The notes beneath the pieces were generated by a model, which saw only the letters and a list, made by a program, of their open reading frames with translations, was not told the DNA's origin and searched no databases. A program made the position numbers and the translations under genes. Source: Streptomyces nitrosporeus (lineage in GTDB: Bacteria; Actinomycetota; Actinomycetes; Streptomycetales; Streptomycetaceae). From it: a stretch of DNA of 64,000 nt. Each line of letters opens with the position of its first letter. The stretch's first letter is position 1. The stretch lies in NCBI RefSeq assembly GCF_008704555.1, contig NZ_CP023702.1:5122001-5186000 (forward strand), in the 5' to 3' direction. Of this stretch, positions 51,931 through 60,507 are shown piece after piece.

Positions 51931-53265
51931 CTACTTCGCCTTGGCGATGTCGGTGTCGATCTGGGCGGCGGTCTTCTCCAGGCCCGCCTGGAGGTCCTTC
52001 ACGGCGCCCTTCTCGTACTGGAAGCCGAAGTCCTGGAGCGTCTGCTGGTAGGCCGAGCCGTTGACCGCGCCGTCGGGGGTGTTGGACTTGGGGTGCTGGG
52101 CGATGTCCAGGAAGGTCTTGAAACGCGGGTCGAACTCCAGGCCGGGCGAGTTCAGCGCGGCGAAGGTGGAGGGCACGTTGCGGATGCCGTTGGCGAAGCC
52201 GACGACGGCCTCGGTGTCGCTGGTCATGAACCGGACCAGCTCCCACGCCGCGTTCTGCTTCTCGCTGGACGGGGCGATGCCCATGATCGTGCCGGACAGG
52301 AAGCCCTTGCCGTAGCTGTCCGCCTCGTCGTCGGCGACCGGCATGGGCGCCACCCCGATCTCGAACGGCACCTTCGCGTCGGTGGCCATCCCGAGCCGCC
52401 ACTCGCCGTCCAGCTGCATCGCGACCTGACCGGTGTGGAAGGGGTGCTTGGCCCCCCACTCGTCACCGAAGGTGCCGCGGTACCTCTCCAGCTTCTCGTA
52501 GCCGCCCAGCTCCTCGACCAGCTTCTTCTGGTACGTGAACATCTCCGCGAACGCCGGGTCCTTGGCGATGTTCGACTTGCCGTCCTCGTCGAAGTACGTG
52601 TGGTCCCAGGAGGAGAGATAGTGGTCGGCGACCGTCTCGTAGCCGTGGAAGGTCGGCATGAAGCCGAGCTGCTCGTAGGTGTCGCCCTTCTCGACCGTCA
52701 GCTTCTTCGCGACGGAGGCGAGTTCGGACATGGTCTTCGGCGGCGCGGTGATCCCGGCCTTCTCGAAGGCGTCCTTGTTGTAGTAGAGGCCGTAGGCGTC
52801 GGCCAGCAGCGGCAGGGCGCAGCGCTTGCCCTCGAACTGCGTGTAGTCCAGCAGGACCTTCGGGAAGGTCTTCTCCAGGTCCAGACCCGACTTCTCGATG
52901 AACGGCCCCAGATCGGCGAAGGCACCGGACGAACAGAACTTGCCGACGTTGGCGGTGGTGAAGGAGGACACCACGTCAGGGCCCTTGGAACCGCCCGCGC
53001 GCAGCGCCTGGTTGAGCTTGTCGTCGTTGATGTTGCCGATGACCTTCACCGTGATGTTCGGGTGGGCCTTCTCGAAGCGGTCCACGGTGTCCTGGACGGC
53101 CTTCACCTCGGACGGCGCACTCCAGCCGTGCCAGAAGTTGATGGTGGTCTTCGCGTTCGGGTCGTCGTTCGCACCGGATTCGGTCTGGCCCGTGCAGGCG
53201 GTGGCGAGCACCGAGATCGCGGCGACGGAGACGGCCGCGATGGTCATCGTGCGGCTTCTGCGCAT
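51931..53265 (-). CDS. csnE: Oligosaccharide-binding lipoprotein CsnE
   Basis: A 444-residue extracellular solute-binding protein family 1 member. The signal ends in VLATAC (lipobox, Cys 24). The mature region starts with TTINFWHGWSAPSEV and includes RFEKAHPNITVKVIGN, typical of CUT1 binding proteins. It captures oligosaccharides and delivers them to CsnF/CsnG. The 116-bp gap to csnR is unusually purine-rich (on the plus strand) but has no visible dyad. It could hold an internal promoter. Confidence 0.9.
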   Translation of the reverse strand: MRRSRTMTIAAVSVAAISVLATACTGQTESGANDDPNAKTTINFWHGWSAPSEVKAVQDTVDRFEKAHPNITVKVIGNINDDKLNQALRAGGSKGPDVVSSFTTANVGKFCSSGAFADLGPFIEKSGLDLEKTFPKVLLDYTQFEGKRCALPLLADAYGLYYNKDAFEKAGITAPPKTMSELASVAKKLTVEKGDTYEQLGFMPTFHGYETVADHYLSSWDHTYFDEDGKSNIAKDPAFAEMFTYQKKLVEELGGYEKLERYRGTFGDEWGAKHPFHTGQVAMQLDGEWRLGMATDAKVPFEIGVAPMPVADDEADSYGKGFLSGTIMGIAPSSEKQNAAWELVRFMTSDTEAVVGFANGIRNVPSTFAALNSPGLEFDPRFKTFLDIAQHPKSNTPDGAVNGSAYQQTLQDFGFQYEKGAVKDLQAGLEKTAAQIDTDIAKAK

Positions 53266-53381
53266 GACAAAACTCCCAGGGACGGGGGATGAGGACGTGA
53301 CGGCAGGAGAGAGCAGAGAAGACAGGGAGGACAGAGGACGGAGACGATGGAGGGGACGGAGGGGTACGGGGAGCGGGCGGG

Positions 53382-54596
53382 TCAGCGTGAGGTGTCGAAC
53401 ACCTCGTCGCGGGTGTCCGCGAGGGCCCGCTCCAGAGCGCCCCGCAGGACCGGACGGTCGTCGATCAGCCCGAGCGCCAGCCGCGGACGGGACGCCGCGA
53501 GCTCGGCCAGCTCGGCCTGGACCAGGGAGAGCAGGAGGTCGCCGCCCGGGGAGACCAGCCCGCCCGAGAGCACGATCAGCCCCGGGTCGAGCACCGCGGT
53601 GACGGAGGCGAGGCCGGTGGCGAGCCGCTGGGCGTACTGCCGCAGCAGCTCGGTCAGCGCCGGGTCCCGCTCGTACGCGGCCGTCGCCCGGGTCAGCAGC
53701 CCGGCCGCGACCTCGGCGTAGGGCTGGTGCGGGGTGTCGATGCCGAGCGCGGTGGCCAGCCTCGGCACGGCCTGGGCGCCGGCCAGTTCCTGGAAGCCGC
53801 CGGCGTTGGCTTTCACCACCTGCCGGACCAGGGGGGTGCCGGGCACCGGCAGGAAGCCGACCTCACCGGCGCCGCCGGTGAAGCCGCGGTGCAGCCGGCC
53901 GTTGATGACGAGGGCCGCGCCGAGACCGCCCTCGTTCCACAGCAGTACGAAGTCCTCGTGCCCCCGGGCCGCGCCGAGCACCTGCTCTGCCACCGCCACC
54001 AGGTTCACGTCGTTCTCGTACTCCACCGGCATCGGCAGACAGGCGGCCAGCTCCTCCAGCAGGGTGGGGGAGTGCCAGCCGGGCAGGTGCGAGGCGTAAC
54101 GCAGCCGTCCGGTGCCGGGGTCGAAGGCGCCCGGGGTGCCGATGACGACCCGGTGCACATCGGGGCGGGTGAGCCCGGCGGCCTTCACCGCGCCGTCCAG
54201 GGCCTCCGTCACCTGCCGCACCGCGGTGTCGCCGCGCCGCCCGGGGGTGGGCAGCTCGTACTCACCGGCCGTCCGGCCCGTCACGTCGGCGACCGCCGCG
54301 ACGATCCGGTGCGCGGTCACATCGAGCCCGGCCACATACGCGGCCCGTGCGTTGACCTCGTACAGCTGGGCGCTGGGCCCCGGCCGCCCCCCGCTGGTCC
54401 CGGACGCCACGACCAGCCCGGCCGCCTCCAGCCGCGCCAGCAGCTGGGACGCGGTGGGCTTCGACAGCCCCGTCAGCTTCCCGATCCTGGTACGCGTCAG
54501 CGGCCCGTGCTCCAGCAGCAGGTCCAGCGCGGCCCGGTCGTTCATGGCCCGCAGCACGCGGGGGGTGCCCGGAACGCCTGGTGTGTTTCCCGCCAT
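53382..54596 (-). CDS. csnR: ROK-family repressor CsnR
   Basis: A 404-residue protein. The N-terminal winged helix has LEHGPLTRTRIGKLTGLSKPTASQLLARLEAAGLV (about residues 28-65). The ROK sugar-binding fold follows (VAGLDVTAHRIVAAVAD), with YENDVNLVAVAEQ and LLWNEGGLGAALVINGRLHRGFTGGAGEVG. The usual ROK zinc Cys cluster is not obvious. In S. coelicolor CsnR represses the csn operon and is released by chitosan oligosaccharides. Here it is the first gene of a collinear operon with its own operator upstream. Confidence 0.9.
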   Translation of the reverse strand: MAGNTPGVPGTPRVLRAMNDRAALDLLLEHGPLTRTRIGKLTGLSKPTASQLLARLEAAGLVVASGTSGGRPGPSAQLYEVNARAAYVAGLDVTAHRIVAAVADVTGRTAGEYELPTPGRRGDTAVRQVTEALDGAVKAAGLTRPDVHRVVIGTPGAFDPGTGRLRYASHLPGWHSPTLLEELAACLPMPVEYENDVNLVAVAEQVLGAARGHEDFVLLWNEGGLGAALVINGRLHRGFTGGAGEVGFLPVPGTPLVRQVVKANAGGFQELAGAQAVPRLATALGIDTPHQPYAEVAAGLLTRATAAYERDPALTELLRQYAQRLATGLASVTAVLDPGLIVLSGGLVSPGGDLLLSLVQAELAELAASRPRLALGLIDDRPVLRGALERALADTRDEVFDTSR

Positions 54597-54629
54597 ATCG
54601 GATGAGCCGCCTCTGCCCCAGGTCTCTGT

Positions 54630-54644
54630 TAGGAAAGTTTCCTA
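54630..54644. promoter_or_regulatory. CsnR/ROK-type operator
   Basis: TAGGAAA-G-TTTCCTA, a perfect 15-bp palindrome 33 bp upstream of csnR. The TTAGGAAAGTTTCCTA motif is the ROK operator known upstream of chitosanase genes and csnR operons in actinobacteria, consistent with self-repression. Confidence 0.85.
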
Positions 54645-54757
54645 TCGGTTGAGGGAAAGGTAGGGCTCACGTCACCGGGCCGTCAATAGGCAGCCCGCGA
54701 GGAGACCGGCACGCGGCTCCGCCGCCCCGGAACCGCGGACGGCCGGCAAAAGGACGA

Positions 54758-54789
54758 AGGGGCGCCCGGCGCGTACGCCGGGCGCCCCT
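54758..54789 (-). terminator. mscS terminator
   Basis: AGGGGCGCCCGGCG (54758-54771) and CGCCGGGCGCCCCT (54776-54789) form a perfect 14-bp stem with a 4-nt loop, 12 bases after the stop codon of the minus-strand channel gene. Confidence 0.85.
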
Positions 54790-54801
54790 CCGGGCCAAAG
54801 G

Positions 54802-55866
54802 TCACTTCGACAGGTTCGGCGGCGGTATCGGGGTCGCGGCCAGGGACTGCGGGGAGGTCGCCGAGGCGAAGGCCGACGGGGCGGCCATGCCGGCCGTCGG
54901 GTCCGGGGCCGCGGCACCGTCCGTCTCGGCGGGCCGGGGGCCGACCATCCGGATCCCGGCCGCGTCCAGGGCCCGCTTGATCCGCCAGCGCAGCTCCCGC
55001 TCCACCGACAGCGCCTTGCCCGGCATGGTCTTCGCGCTGACGCGTACGGTCATCGAGTCCAGCAGGACCGCGTCCAGGCCGAGGATCTCCACCGGCCCCC
55101 ACAGCCGCTCGGCCCAGGGCTCGTCCTTCGTCATGGCCTCCGCCACGTCGGTGATCACGGCGCGGACCCGGTCCAGGTCCTCCGTCGGGCGGACGGTGAC
55201 GTCCACCCCGGCCGTGGACCAGCCCTGGCTGAGGTTGCCTATCCGCTTCACCTCGCCGTTGCGGACGTACCAGATCTCACCGTTGTCGCCCCGCAGCTTG
55301 GTGACGCGCAGGCCGACCTCGATGACCTCGCCGGAGGCCACACCCGCGTCGATGGTGTCCCCGACGCCGTACTGGTCCTCCAGGATCATGAACACGCCGG
55401 AGAGGAAGTCGGTGACCAGGTTGCGGGCGCCGAAACCGAGCGCCACACCGGCGACACCGGCCGAGGCCAGCAGCGGGGCCAGGTTGATCTGGAACGCGCC
55501 CAGGATCATCAGCGCCGCGGTGCCCAGGATCAGGAACGACGTGACCGATCTGAGCACCGAACCGATGGCCTCCGACCGCTGCCGGCGGCGCTCGGCGTTG
55601 ACCAGCAGACCGCCGAGGGCGGTGCCCTCCACGGCCTGGGCGCTGCGGTTCATCCGGTCGATGAGGTTGGTCAGGGCACGCCGGATCACATAGCGCAGGA
55701 CGAGCGCGATCGTCGCGATGAGGATGATGCGCAGACCGGTGTTCAGCCAGGTGGACCAGTTCTCCTGGACCCAGCCCGCGGCGTTGCCGGCCCGCTCGGC
55801 GGCTTCGTCCAGCGAGCCGATCGGCTCGGGCGACGGAGCCGCGGCCATGAGGGCGGACAGGGACAC
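54802..55866 (-). CDS. Small-conductance mechanosensitive channel (MscS family)
   Basis: A 354-residue protein with TM segments TGLRIILIATIALVLRYVI, SFLILGTAALMILGAFQI and the pore helix APLLASAGVAGVALGFGARNLV. The MscS beta domain follows (VGDTIDAGVASGEVIEVGLR and TKLRGDNGEIWYVRNGEV). The N-terminus contains an extra hydrophilic part (EAAERAGNAAGWVQENW) and the C-terminus ends in an Ala/Pro tail. It opens on membrane tension to release solutes during osmotic downshock. GTG at 55866 is chosen for its GGAGG about eight bases upstream. Confidence 0.92.
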   Translation of the reverse strand: MSLSALMAAAPSPEPIGSLDEAAERAGNAAGWVQENWSTWLNTGLRIILIATIALVLRYVIRRALTNLIDRMNRSAQAVEGTALGGLLVNAERRRQRSEAIGSVLRSVTSFLILGTAALMILGAFQINLAPLLASAGVAGVALGFGARNLVTDFLSGVFMILEDQYGVGDTIDAGVASGEVIEVGLRVTKLRGDNGEIWYVRNGEVKRIGNLSQGWSTAGVDVTVRPTEDLDRVRAVITDVAEAMTKDEPWAERLWGPVEILGLDAVLLDSMTVRVSAKTMPGKALSVERELRWRIKRALDAAGIRMVGPRPAETDGAAAPDPTAGMAAPSAFASATSPQSLAATPIPPPNLSK

Positions 55867-56184
55867 GACGGGGACCTCCAGATGGGGCGGCAGCAGACCA
55901 ACAACAGTAACGAAGCCCGGGTGGGGGATCGTTGCCGCGGCGAGGGGAGAGACACGTCTCACGCCCCGGGCGCGGGGCTGTGGCCGATCGCACAGCGGAC
56001 GCCGGGGGCGGGCGGCAGCGGCTGTTCCGGTGCCCCGCGGCGGCGGGCCGGACGGGCCCGCGGAAAAAATCCTTCCGGCCCGTTACCCGTACGTGGTGGC
56101 GCTACGACCAGCGATGAGGACAAACTGAGATCGGATCGTCCCGGCGCGAGCCACGCGCCGCCGGCGTACAAGGAGGCATCCACC
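55867..56184. other. Divergent intergenic region mscS/HNH
   Basis: 318 bp without a gene. It should hold promoters for the channel (minus) and the HNH gene (plus). The local AT-rich patch GGAAAAAATCC (56061-56071) is the most likely regulatory element but I cannot assign a -35/-10 pair. Confidence 0.35.
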
Positions 56185-56721
56185 GTGCCGCACGTCCTGG
56201 TTCTCAACGCGTCGTACGAGCCGCTCGGCGTCGTACCGCTCCGCCGCGCGCTCGTCCTCGTCCTCGAGAACAAGGCCATCTGCCTCGAGGAGTCCGGCGC
56301 CTTCATGCACAGTGCCACCCGTGCCGTGCCGGCGCCCAGTGTCGTCCGTCTCAAGCGCTTCGTACGGGTCCCCTACCGGGGGCCGGTGCCGCTGACGCGG
56401 CGGGCGCTCTTCGCCAGGGACGGCGGGCGCTGCGTGTACTGCGGGGCCGCCGCGACCAGCGTCGACCACGTCATCCCGCGCAGTCGCGGCGGGCAGCACG
56501 CCTGGGACAACGTGGTGGCCGCCTGCCGCCGCTGCAACCACGTCAAGGCCGACCGCCATCTGCCGGAGCTCGGATGGCGGCTGAGCCATCAGCCCGCCCC
56601 GCCCACGGGACTGGCCTGGCGGATCATCGGGACCGGGCATCGCGACCCGCGCTGGCTGCCCTACCTGCAGCCGTTCGGCGCGGACGACGTGATGGCCCGG
56701 ATCGACGGCGTGTCAGCCTGA
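56185..56721 (+). CDS. HNH endonuclease
   Basis: A 178-residue protein starting at a GTG with AAGGAGG nine bases upstream. HNH signature: CVYCGAAATSVDHVIPRSRGG, then WDNVVAACRRCNHVKAD, with the zinc-binding Cys pairs CVYC and CRRC. The N-terminus VPHVLVLNASYEPLGVVPLRRALVLVL is typical of the widely distributed single-copy HNH genes of actinobacteria. It is not near cas genes and lacks RuvC domains, so it is not a Cas9 or similar; its biological role is unknown. Confidence 0.9.
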   Translation: MPHVLVLNASYEPLGVVPLRRALVLVLENKAICLEESGAFMHSATRAVPAPSVVRLKRFVRVPYRGPVPLTRRALFARDGGRCVYCGAAATSVDHVIPRSRGGQHAWDNVVAACRRCNHVKADRHLPELGWRLSHQPAPPTGLAWRIIGTGHRDPRWLPYLQPFGADDVMARIDGVSA

Positions 56722-56857
56722 GACCGGGCCTCCGCCGTCTTCGGGGCCTTCTCCGTGCCCGGGGGCTTCCCCGTGCCCGGGGCCTCTCCGTGTCCGGGCC
56801 TCTCCGTCCCCGGGCCTTCGCCGTCCCGGGGCGGAACCCTCCGGGCGGCCGGGCTCC
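56722..56857. repeat. Short GC-rich direct repeats between HNH and GH84 genes
   Basis: Five degenerate copies of a roughly 17-bp unit built on CTCCGTGCCCGGGGCCT. The genes converge here, so this may contribute to termination on both strands. Confidence 0.5.
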
Positions 56858-59800
56858 TCAGTCCTGCGCCCGCCCGCCGACCGCGTACGCCTCCACCGAC
56901 CAGAGCGAGTAGCCGTAACGGGTGGCCCGGCCGTCGCCCTGGATCCTGACGAAGCGGATGTCCTTCTCGTCCATCCGCACCGACTCCCGCCCGCCCCGGC
57001 CCTCCCGTACGGTCGCCGCCGTGCGCCAGGTGCGGCCGTCGGCCGAGACCTGGACGCGGTAGCGGGCGGCGTAGGCGTCCTGCCACCGCAGCACGACCCG
57101 GCCCAGCCTGACCGGTTCCGGCAGCTCGGCCTGCCACCAGGCGCCGTCCTCGGCGGGCGAGGACCAGCGGGTCTCCAGATCGCCGTCCGAGGCCGCCGCG
57201 GCCGGGAAGTCGGGGGTCTCGTCGGCGGAGGAGGACGCCGTGGCCGTACGCAGCAGATCGGGGCCCGCCGTGGGCGGGAAGGCCCGTACCGTCAGGGTCC
57301 TCTCCTCGCCGTCGAAGCGGATCGGTACCTCGTACTCGCCGGCCGGGGTGTCCTTCGGCACGGTGATGTCCACCGGCACATCGGTGCGCGAACCGCGCGG
57401 CACCGTCGTCCGCTCCGGGACCTTCACCTCGATGCCCTCGGGCGCCTTCGCGGTGAGCGTGCCCGTCACCTCGGCCGGGCGCCGGCCCGCCAGCCGCGCC
57501 TCGACCCGCTGTGTGCCGCCGCCGATCACGGCGTCCGTCTCCCCGTGCGCGAGGTCGAGGCGGGCCGCCGGCTCGTCACCGAACCACGGGACGAGCGCGC
57601 GCACCGCCGTGGTCGCCCCCGTGGGGTCCCCGGCCGACGGGGCCGGGCCGGCGGCACCGGGGGCCGGGGGGACGAGGAGGGCCGGGCGGGCGGACGGCAC
57701 GGTCACCCGGAGCGCGTCGGCACGCACCCCCTTCGCGGCGGTCTGGGTCCAGCCGTCCGCCGACAGGGCGCCCAGCCGGCGCCAGCCCCGGCCCGGCACA
57801 TGGGCCTCCAGGACCGCGCCGGTGTCCAGCCGGTCCGGTTCGGCCAGGGTGGTGACGGCCTGGACGGGGCGCGCCCGGTCCAGGCGGACCGTGTAGGTGC
57901 CGGCGTCCCGGTGCACTGTCCCGGCGTCGCGGTCGGTGCCGTTCCAGCTGCCGGCCTCCTCGGCCGCCCGCTCCAGGAACGGGCCCAGCACGCCCTCGCC
58001 GACCGTTGCCCCGCCCTCCTCGGTCTCCTTCAGCAACGGCTCCAGGGCCAGCTGTGCCTGCCAGGCGGCCGGGCCGTCGCCCCGGGCCTGCGCCTGGAGC
58101 AGGTCGACGGCCAGTTCGCCCGCGCGGCCGTACCGGGCCAGCCGGCCGGCCCAGGGCCGCACCTCCCGCGCCAGCCGCCCGTCGGCCGGGCCGGCCAGCT
58201 TCCCGGGGGCCTGCCGCATCACCGTGAACGCGGCCCTCAGCTCACGGGCCGCGGCCTCGCCGCCGGGCCGGCCCGCCGTCGCGCGGGCCTTCCAGAACGC
58301 GTCCAGCAGGGGCCGCAGATACGCCGACTCCTCGCCGCCCAGCACCGAGGACGCGCTGTTGCCGGCCAGCGCGAGCAGTGCGGCCCGGGCCTCCGCGTCA
58401 CCGGCCGCCAGGTCGTCCAGGGCGGCACGCCAGGACTCCCCGGCCCGGTAGCCCTCCGGGTTCCACGCGAAGTCCGCCGCGGTGAACAGCGGGATACGGG
58501 AGGCCGAGGGCTGCTCCATGGCGTTGGCCAGCAGGGCGGCCGAACCGTTCGCCACCGCCGGGTCCCGGCCGGTGTAGGGACCCAGGAAGATCCGGTCCTG
58601 GGCGTAGTCGTTGACCGGGTAGTTGTCCATGGTGACCAGCGGGTGCCGGAAGGCCGCCCGGGCCCCGGCCAGTTCGCTCCCGGTGATGGTCTCCGGCACC
58701 ACACCGACCCCCGTCCAGGCCACCTGCACCCGGTCGTCGAGCTCGGCGGCCAGCGCGGTGCGGTAGTCGGTGGCACCGTCCTGGTAGTACTCCGTGGGCA
58801 TCAGCGACAGCGGCTGCGCGCCGGGGTGGCGCTCCTCCAGGTGCCGGGCGAGGGCACCGGCCACCCGCGCCTGCGCGCGGGCCGCCGCCTCGGGGCCGCT
58901 GCCGAAGGTCTCCGCGTCCAGGTCGCAGTGCCATTCGCTGTAACTGACGTCCTGGAACTGCAACTGGAACGCCCGTACGCCCAGCTCCCACATCGCGTCG
59001 GCCTTCCGGGTCAGCGCCCGGACGTCCGCGTCGGACGCCATGCACATCGCCTGGCCGGGGGCGACGGCCCAGCCGAGCGTCACATGCGCGGACCGCGCCT
59101 TCTCGGCCAGGGCGCGGAAGCCGGCGCGCTGCTGTGCCGGATAGGGCTCGCGCCAGCGGGCGTGCCGGTAGGGGTCGTCACCGGCCGCGTAGAGATAGCG
59201 GTTCTGCTTGGTGCGCGCCATGAAGTCGATCTGGGCCAGCCGTTCCTCGCCGGTCCACTGCCGGCCGTAGAAACCCTCGGTCGTCCCGCGTACGGCGGTG
59301 CCCGGCCAGTCACGTACCACCGCACCGGCGACGGTGCCGTCCGTGACCAGCTGACGCAGCGTCTGGACCGCGTGGAACAGGCCGTCCTCACCCGCCCCGT
59401 CCAGTGCGACGGCCGGCCGCCCGTCCGCCTCGCCCGCCGCGAGCAGATACCCCCCGGCCGGCAGGGTGCCGCGCCGCGGCGCGCCCATCGCGCGCAGCGC
59501 CCGGACGGCGTCCGGGCCGCCGAGCCGGACCACCGGGCCGCGGCCGGGCAGCGCCTCGTGCACGGTCCGCACCCCGGCCTCGCGCAGCAGCGCCCGGACC
59601 TCCTCCACGGCGTAGGGGTCGGCGCCCGCACCGGTGAGCAGGGTGGCCTCGGTGCCCAGGACGACCGGCCGGCCGGCCGCCGTGATGGTCCGCGGCCGGG
59701 GCCAGACGGCGGGCAGCGGGGACGCCTCCGTGCGGTCGGGGGTGCTCGCGGCCGGGGCCGGAGGGGCGGCCGGCACGCCGGGGGCCGCGAACACCGCCGG

Positions 59801-59875
59801 TGCGAGCGGGCCGAGCAGCCCGCCGATCACAGCCGCCGCGGCCATCGCCGCCTGCCTCCCGCGCCCGAGCTGCAC
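56858..59875 (-). CDS. Secreted GH84-type beta-N-acetylhexosaminidase with F5/8C module
   Basis: A 1005-residue exo-enzyme. The GTG at 59875 has GGGAGAG four bases upstream; an in-frame start at 59947 has no such site. A signal peptide ends near AVFAAPG. A GH84-type N-terminal domain leads to a catalytic barrel with EGFYGRQWTGEERLAQIDFM, YLYAAGDDPYRHARWREPYP and, further on, NYPVNDY. The catalytic pair, normally Asp-Asp, is Gln308-Asp309 in FQLQFQDV. After a NEW3-like beta domain (residues about 780-850) is a C-terminal discoidin-type carbohydrate-binding module. The expected substrates are chitin- or glycan-derived GlcNAc residues. Confidence 0.85.
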   Translation of the reverse strand: MQLGRGRQAAMAAAAVIGGLLGPLAPAVFAAPGVPAAPPAPAASTPDRTEASPLPAVWPRPRTITAAGRPVVLGTEATLLTGAGADPYAVEEVRALLREAGVRTVHEALPGRGPVVRLGGPDAVRALRAMGAPRRGTLPAGGYLLAAGEADGRPAVALDGAGEDGLFHAVQTLRQLVTDGTVAGAVVRDWPGTAVRGTTEGFYGRQWTGEERLAQIDFMARTKQNRYLYAAGDDPYRHARWREPYPAQQRAGFRALAEKARSAHVTLGWAVAPGQAMCMASDADVRALTRKADAMWELGVRAFQLQFQDVSYSEWHCDLDAETFGSGPEAAARAQARVAGALARHLEERHPGAQPLSLMPTEYYQDGATDYRTALAAELDDRVQVAWTGVGVVPETITGSELAGARAAFRHPLVTMDNYPVNDYAQDRIFLGPYTGRDPAVANGSAALLANAMEQPSASRIPLFTAADFAWNPEGYRAGESWRAALDDLAAGDAEARAALLALAGNSASSVLGGEESAYLRPLLDAFWKARATAGRPGGEAAARELRAAFTVMRQAPGKLAGPADGRLAREVRPWAGRLARYGRAGELAVDLLQAQARGDGPAAWQAQLALEPLLKETEEGGATVGEGVLGPFLERAAEEAGSWNGTDRDAGTVHRDAGTYTVRLDRARPVQAVTTLAEPDRLDTGAVLEAHVPGRGWRRLGALSADGWTQTAAKGVRADALRVTVPSARPALLVPPAPGAAGPAPSAGDPTGATTAVRALVPWFGDEPAARLDLAHGETDAVIGGGTQRVEARLAGRRPAEVTGTLTAKAPEGIEVKVPERTTVPRGSRTDVPVDITVPKDTPAGEYEVPIRFDGEERTLTVRAFPPTAGPDLLRTATASSSADETPDFPAAAASDGDLETRWSSPAEDGAWWQAELPEPVRLGRVVLRWQDAYAARYRVQVSADGRTWRTAATVREGRGGRESVRMDEKDIRFVRIQGDGRATRYGYSLWSVEAYAVGGRAQD

Positions 59876-60195
59876 GCCGCTCTCCCTCGTCTCCCGGTGC
59901 GACCTGCCGCCGCGCTCTGTGATCCGCCCGTGACCCGAGCCCACCACCCGGCGCCGGAGGTGTCAATGTGCATGGCCGGTGTGACGGAAATGCCCGATGT
60001 GTCGCGCTCGGTGCGGGAGGATGGGCCGCGGGTGACCGGGTGGCCGAAAACCGCCCATACCCGGTGCGCGGGGAACGGAATGTGATCTGCGGCACGTTGG
60101 GGTGGTTGTCATCACACCTGTGTCACGTCTGTGCCTGCCCGCGCGCCCACGGGGTAGGTCTGCTGTGTCCTGTTGTCCACGGCCAGGAGGCCACC
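59876..60195. other. Divergent intergenic region GH84/malQ
   Basis: 320 bp without a credible gene. The part from 59960 to 60170 is less GC-rich (for example GGAATGTGATCTGCGG and TGTCATCACACCTGTGTCACG), which suits promoters for both genes. No operator dyad was found. Confidence 0.4.
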
Positions 60196-60507
60196 GTGCC
60201 CGCATCCGCGCAGCTTCTGTTCTCCGCCCTCTCCAAACAGGTACCGGGCCCCATGGATCCCGCCCCGACCGACGCACCGCCGATGATCAGCGAGCTGCCG
60301 CTCGCCGAGGTGTCCCTCCTGGCGGCCGGCGAGCCCGGCTTCGCCGAGACCACCTCGCTCTGCGGCGAGCCCCCGCTCACCAGTGAGCCCCCGCTCGCCG
60401 ACGCCACACCCCTCACGAGCGAGCCACCGCTCGCCGCCGTCGCCCCTCTGACCAGCGAGCCGACCGTACCCGGCACCGCAGGGGGCATGGAGTCGCCAGG
60501 AGTCTGA
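60196..60507 (+). CDS. Small Pro/Ser/Leu-rich repeat protein abutting malQ
   Basis: A 103-residue ORF starting at a GTG with AGGAGG five bases upstream, one of the best ribosome binding sites in the window. It contains repeats such as PLTSEPPLADATPLTSEPPL. It ends one base before the malQ ATG, so it may couple or pace malQ translation. It has no signal peptide or membrane segment and I recognise no family. The reading frame is open upstream, and the repeats are in frame. Confidence 0.55.
   Translation: MPASAQLLFSALSKQVPGPMDPAPTDAPPMISELPLAEVSLLAAGEPGFAETTSLCGEPPLTSEPPLADATPLTSEPPLAAVAPLTSEPTVPGTAGGMESPGV

Noticed and set aside
56185..56721. HNH nuclease as a CRISPR or phage-defence effector
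   Set aside because: It is 37 kb from the cas genes, has no RuvC or other partner, and matches a common stand-alone actinobacterial HNH gene.
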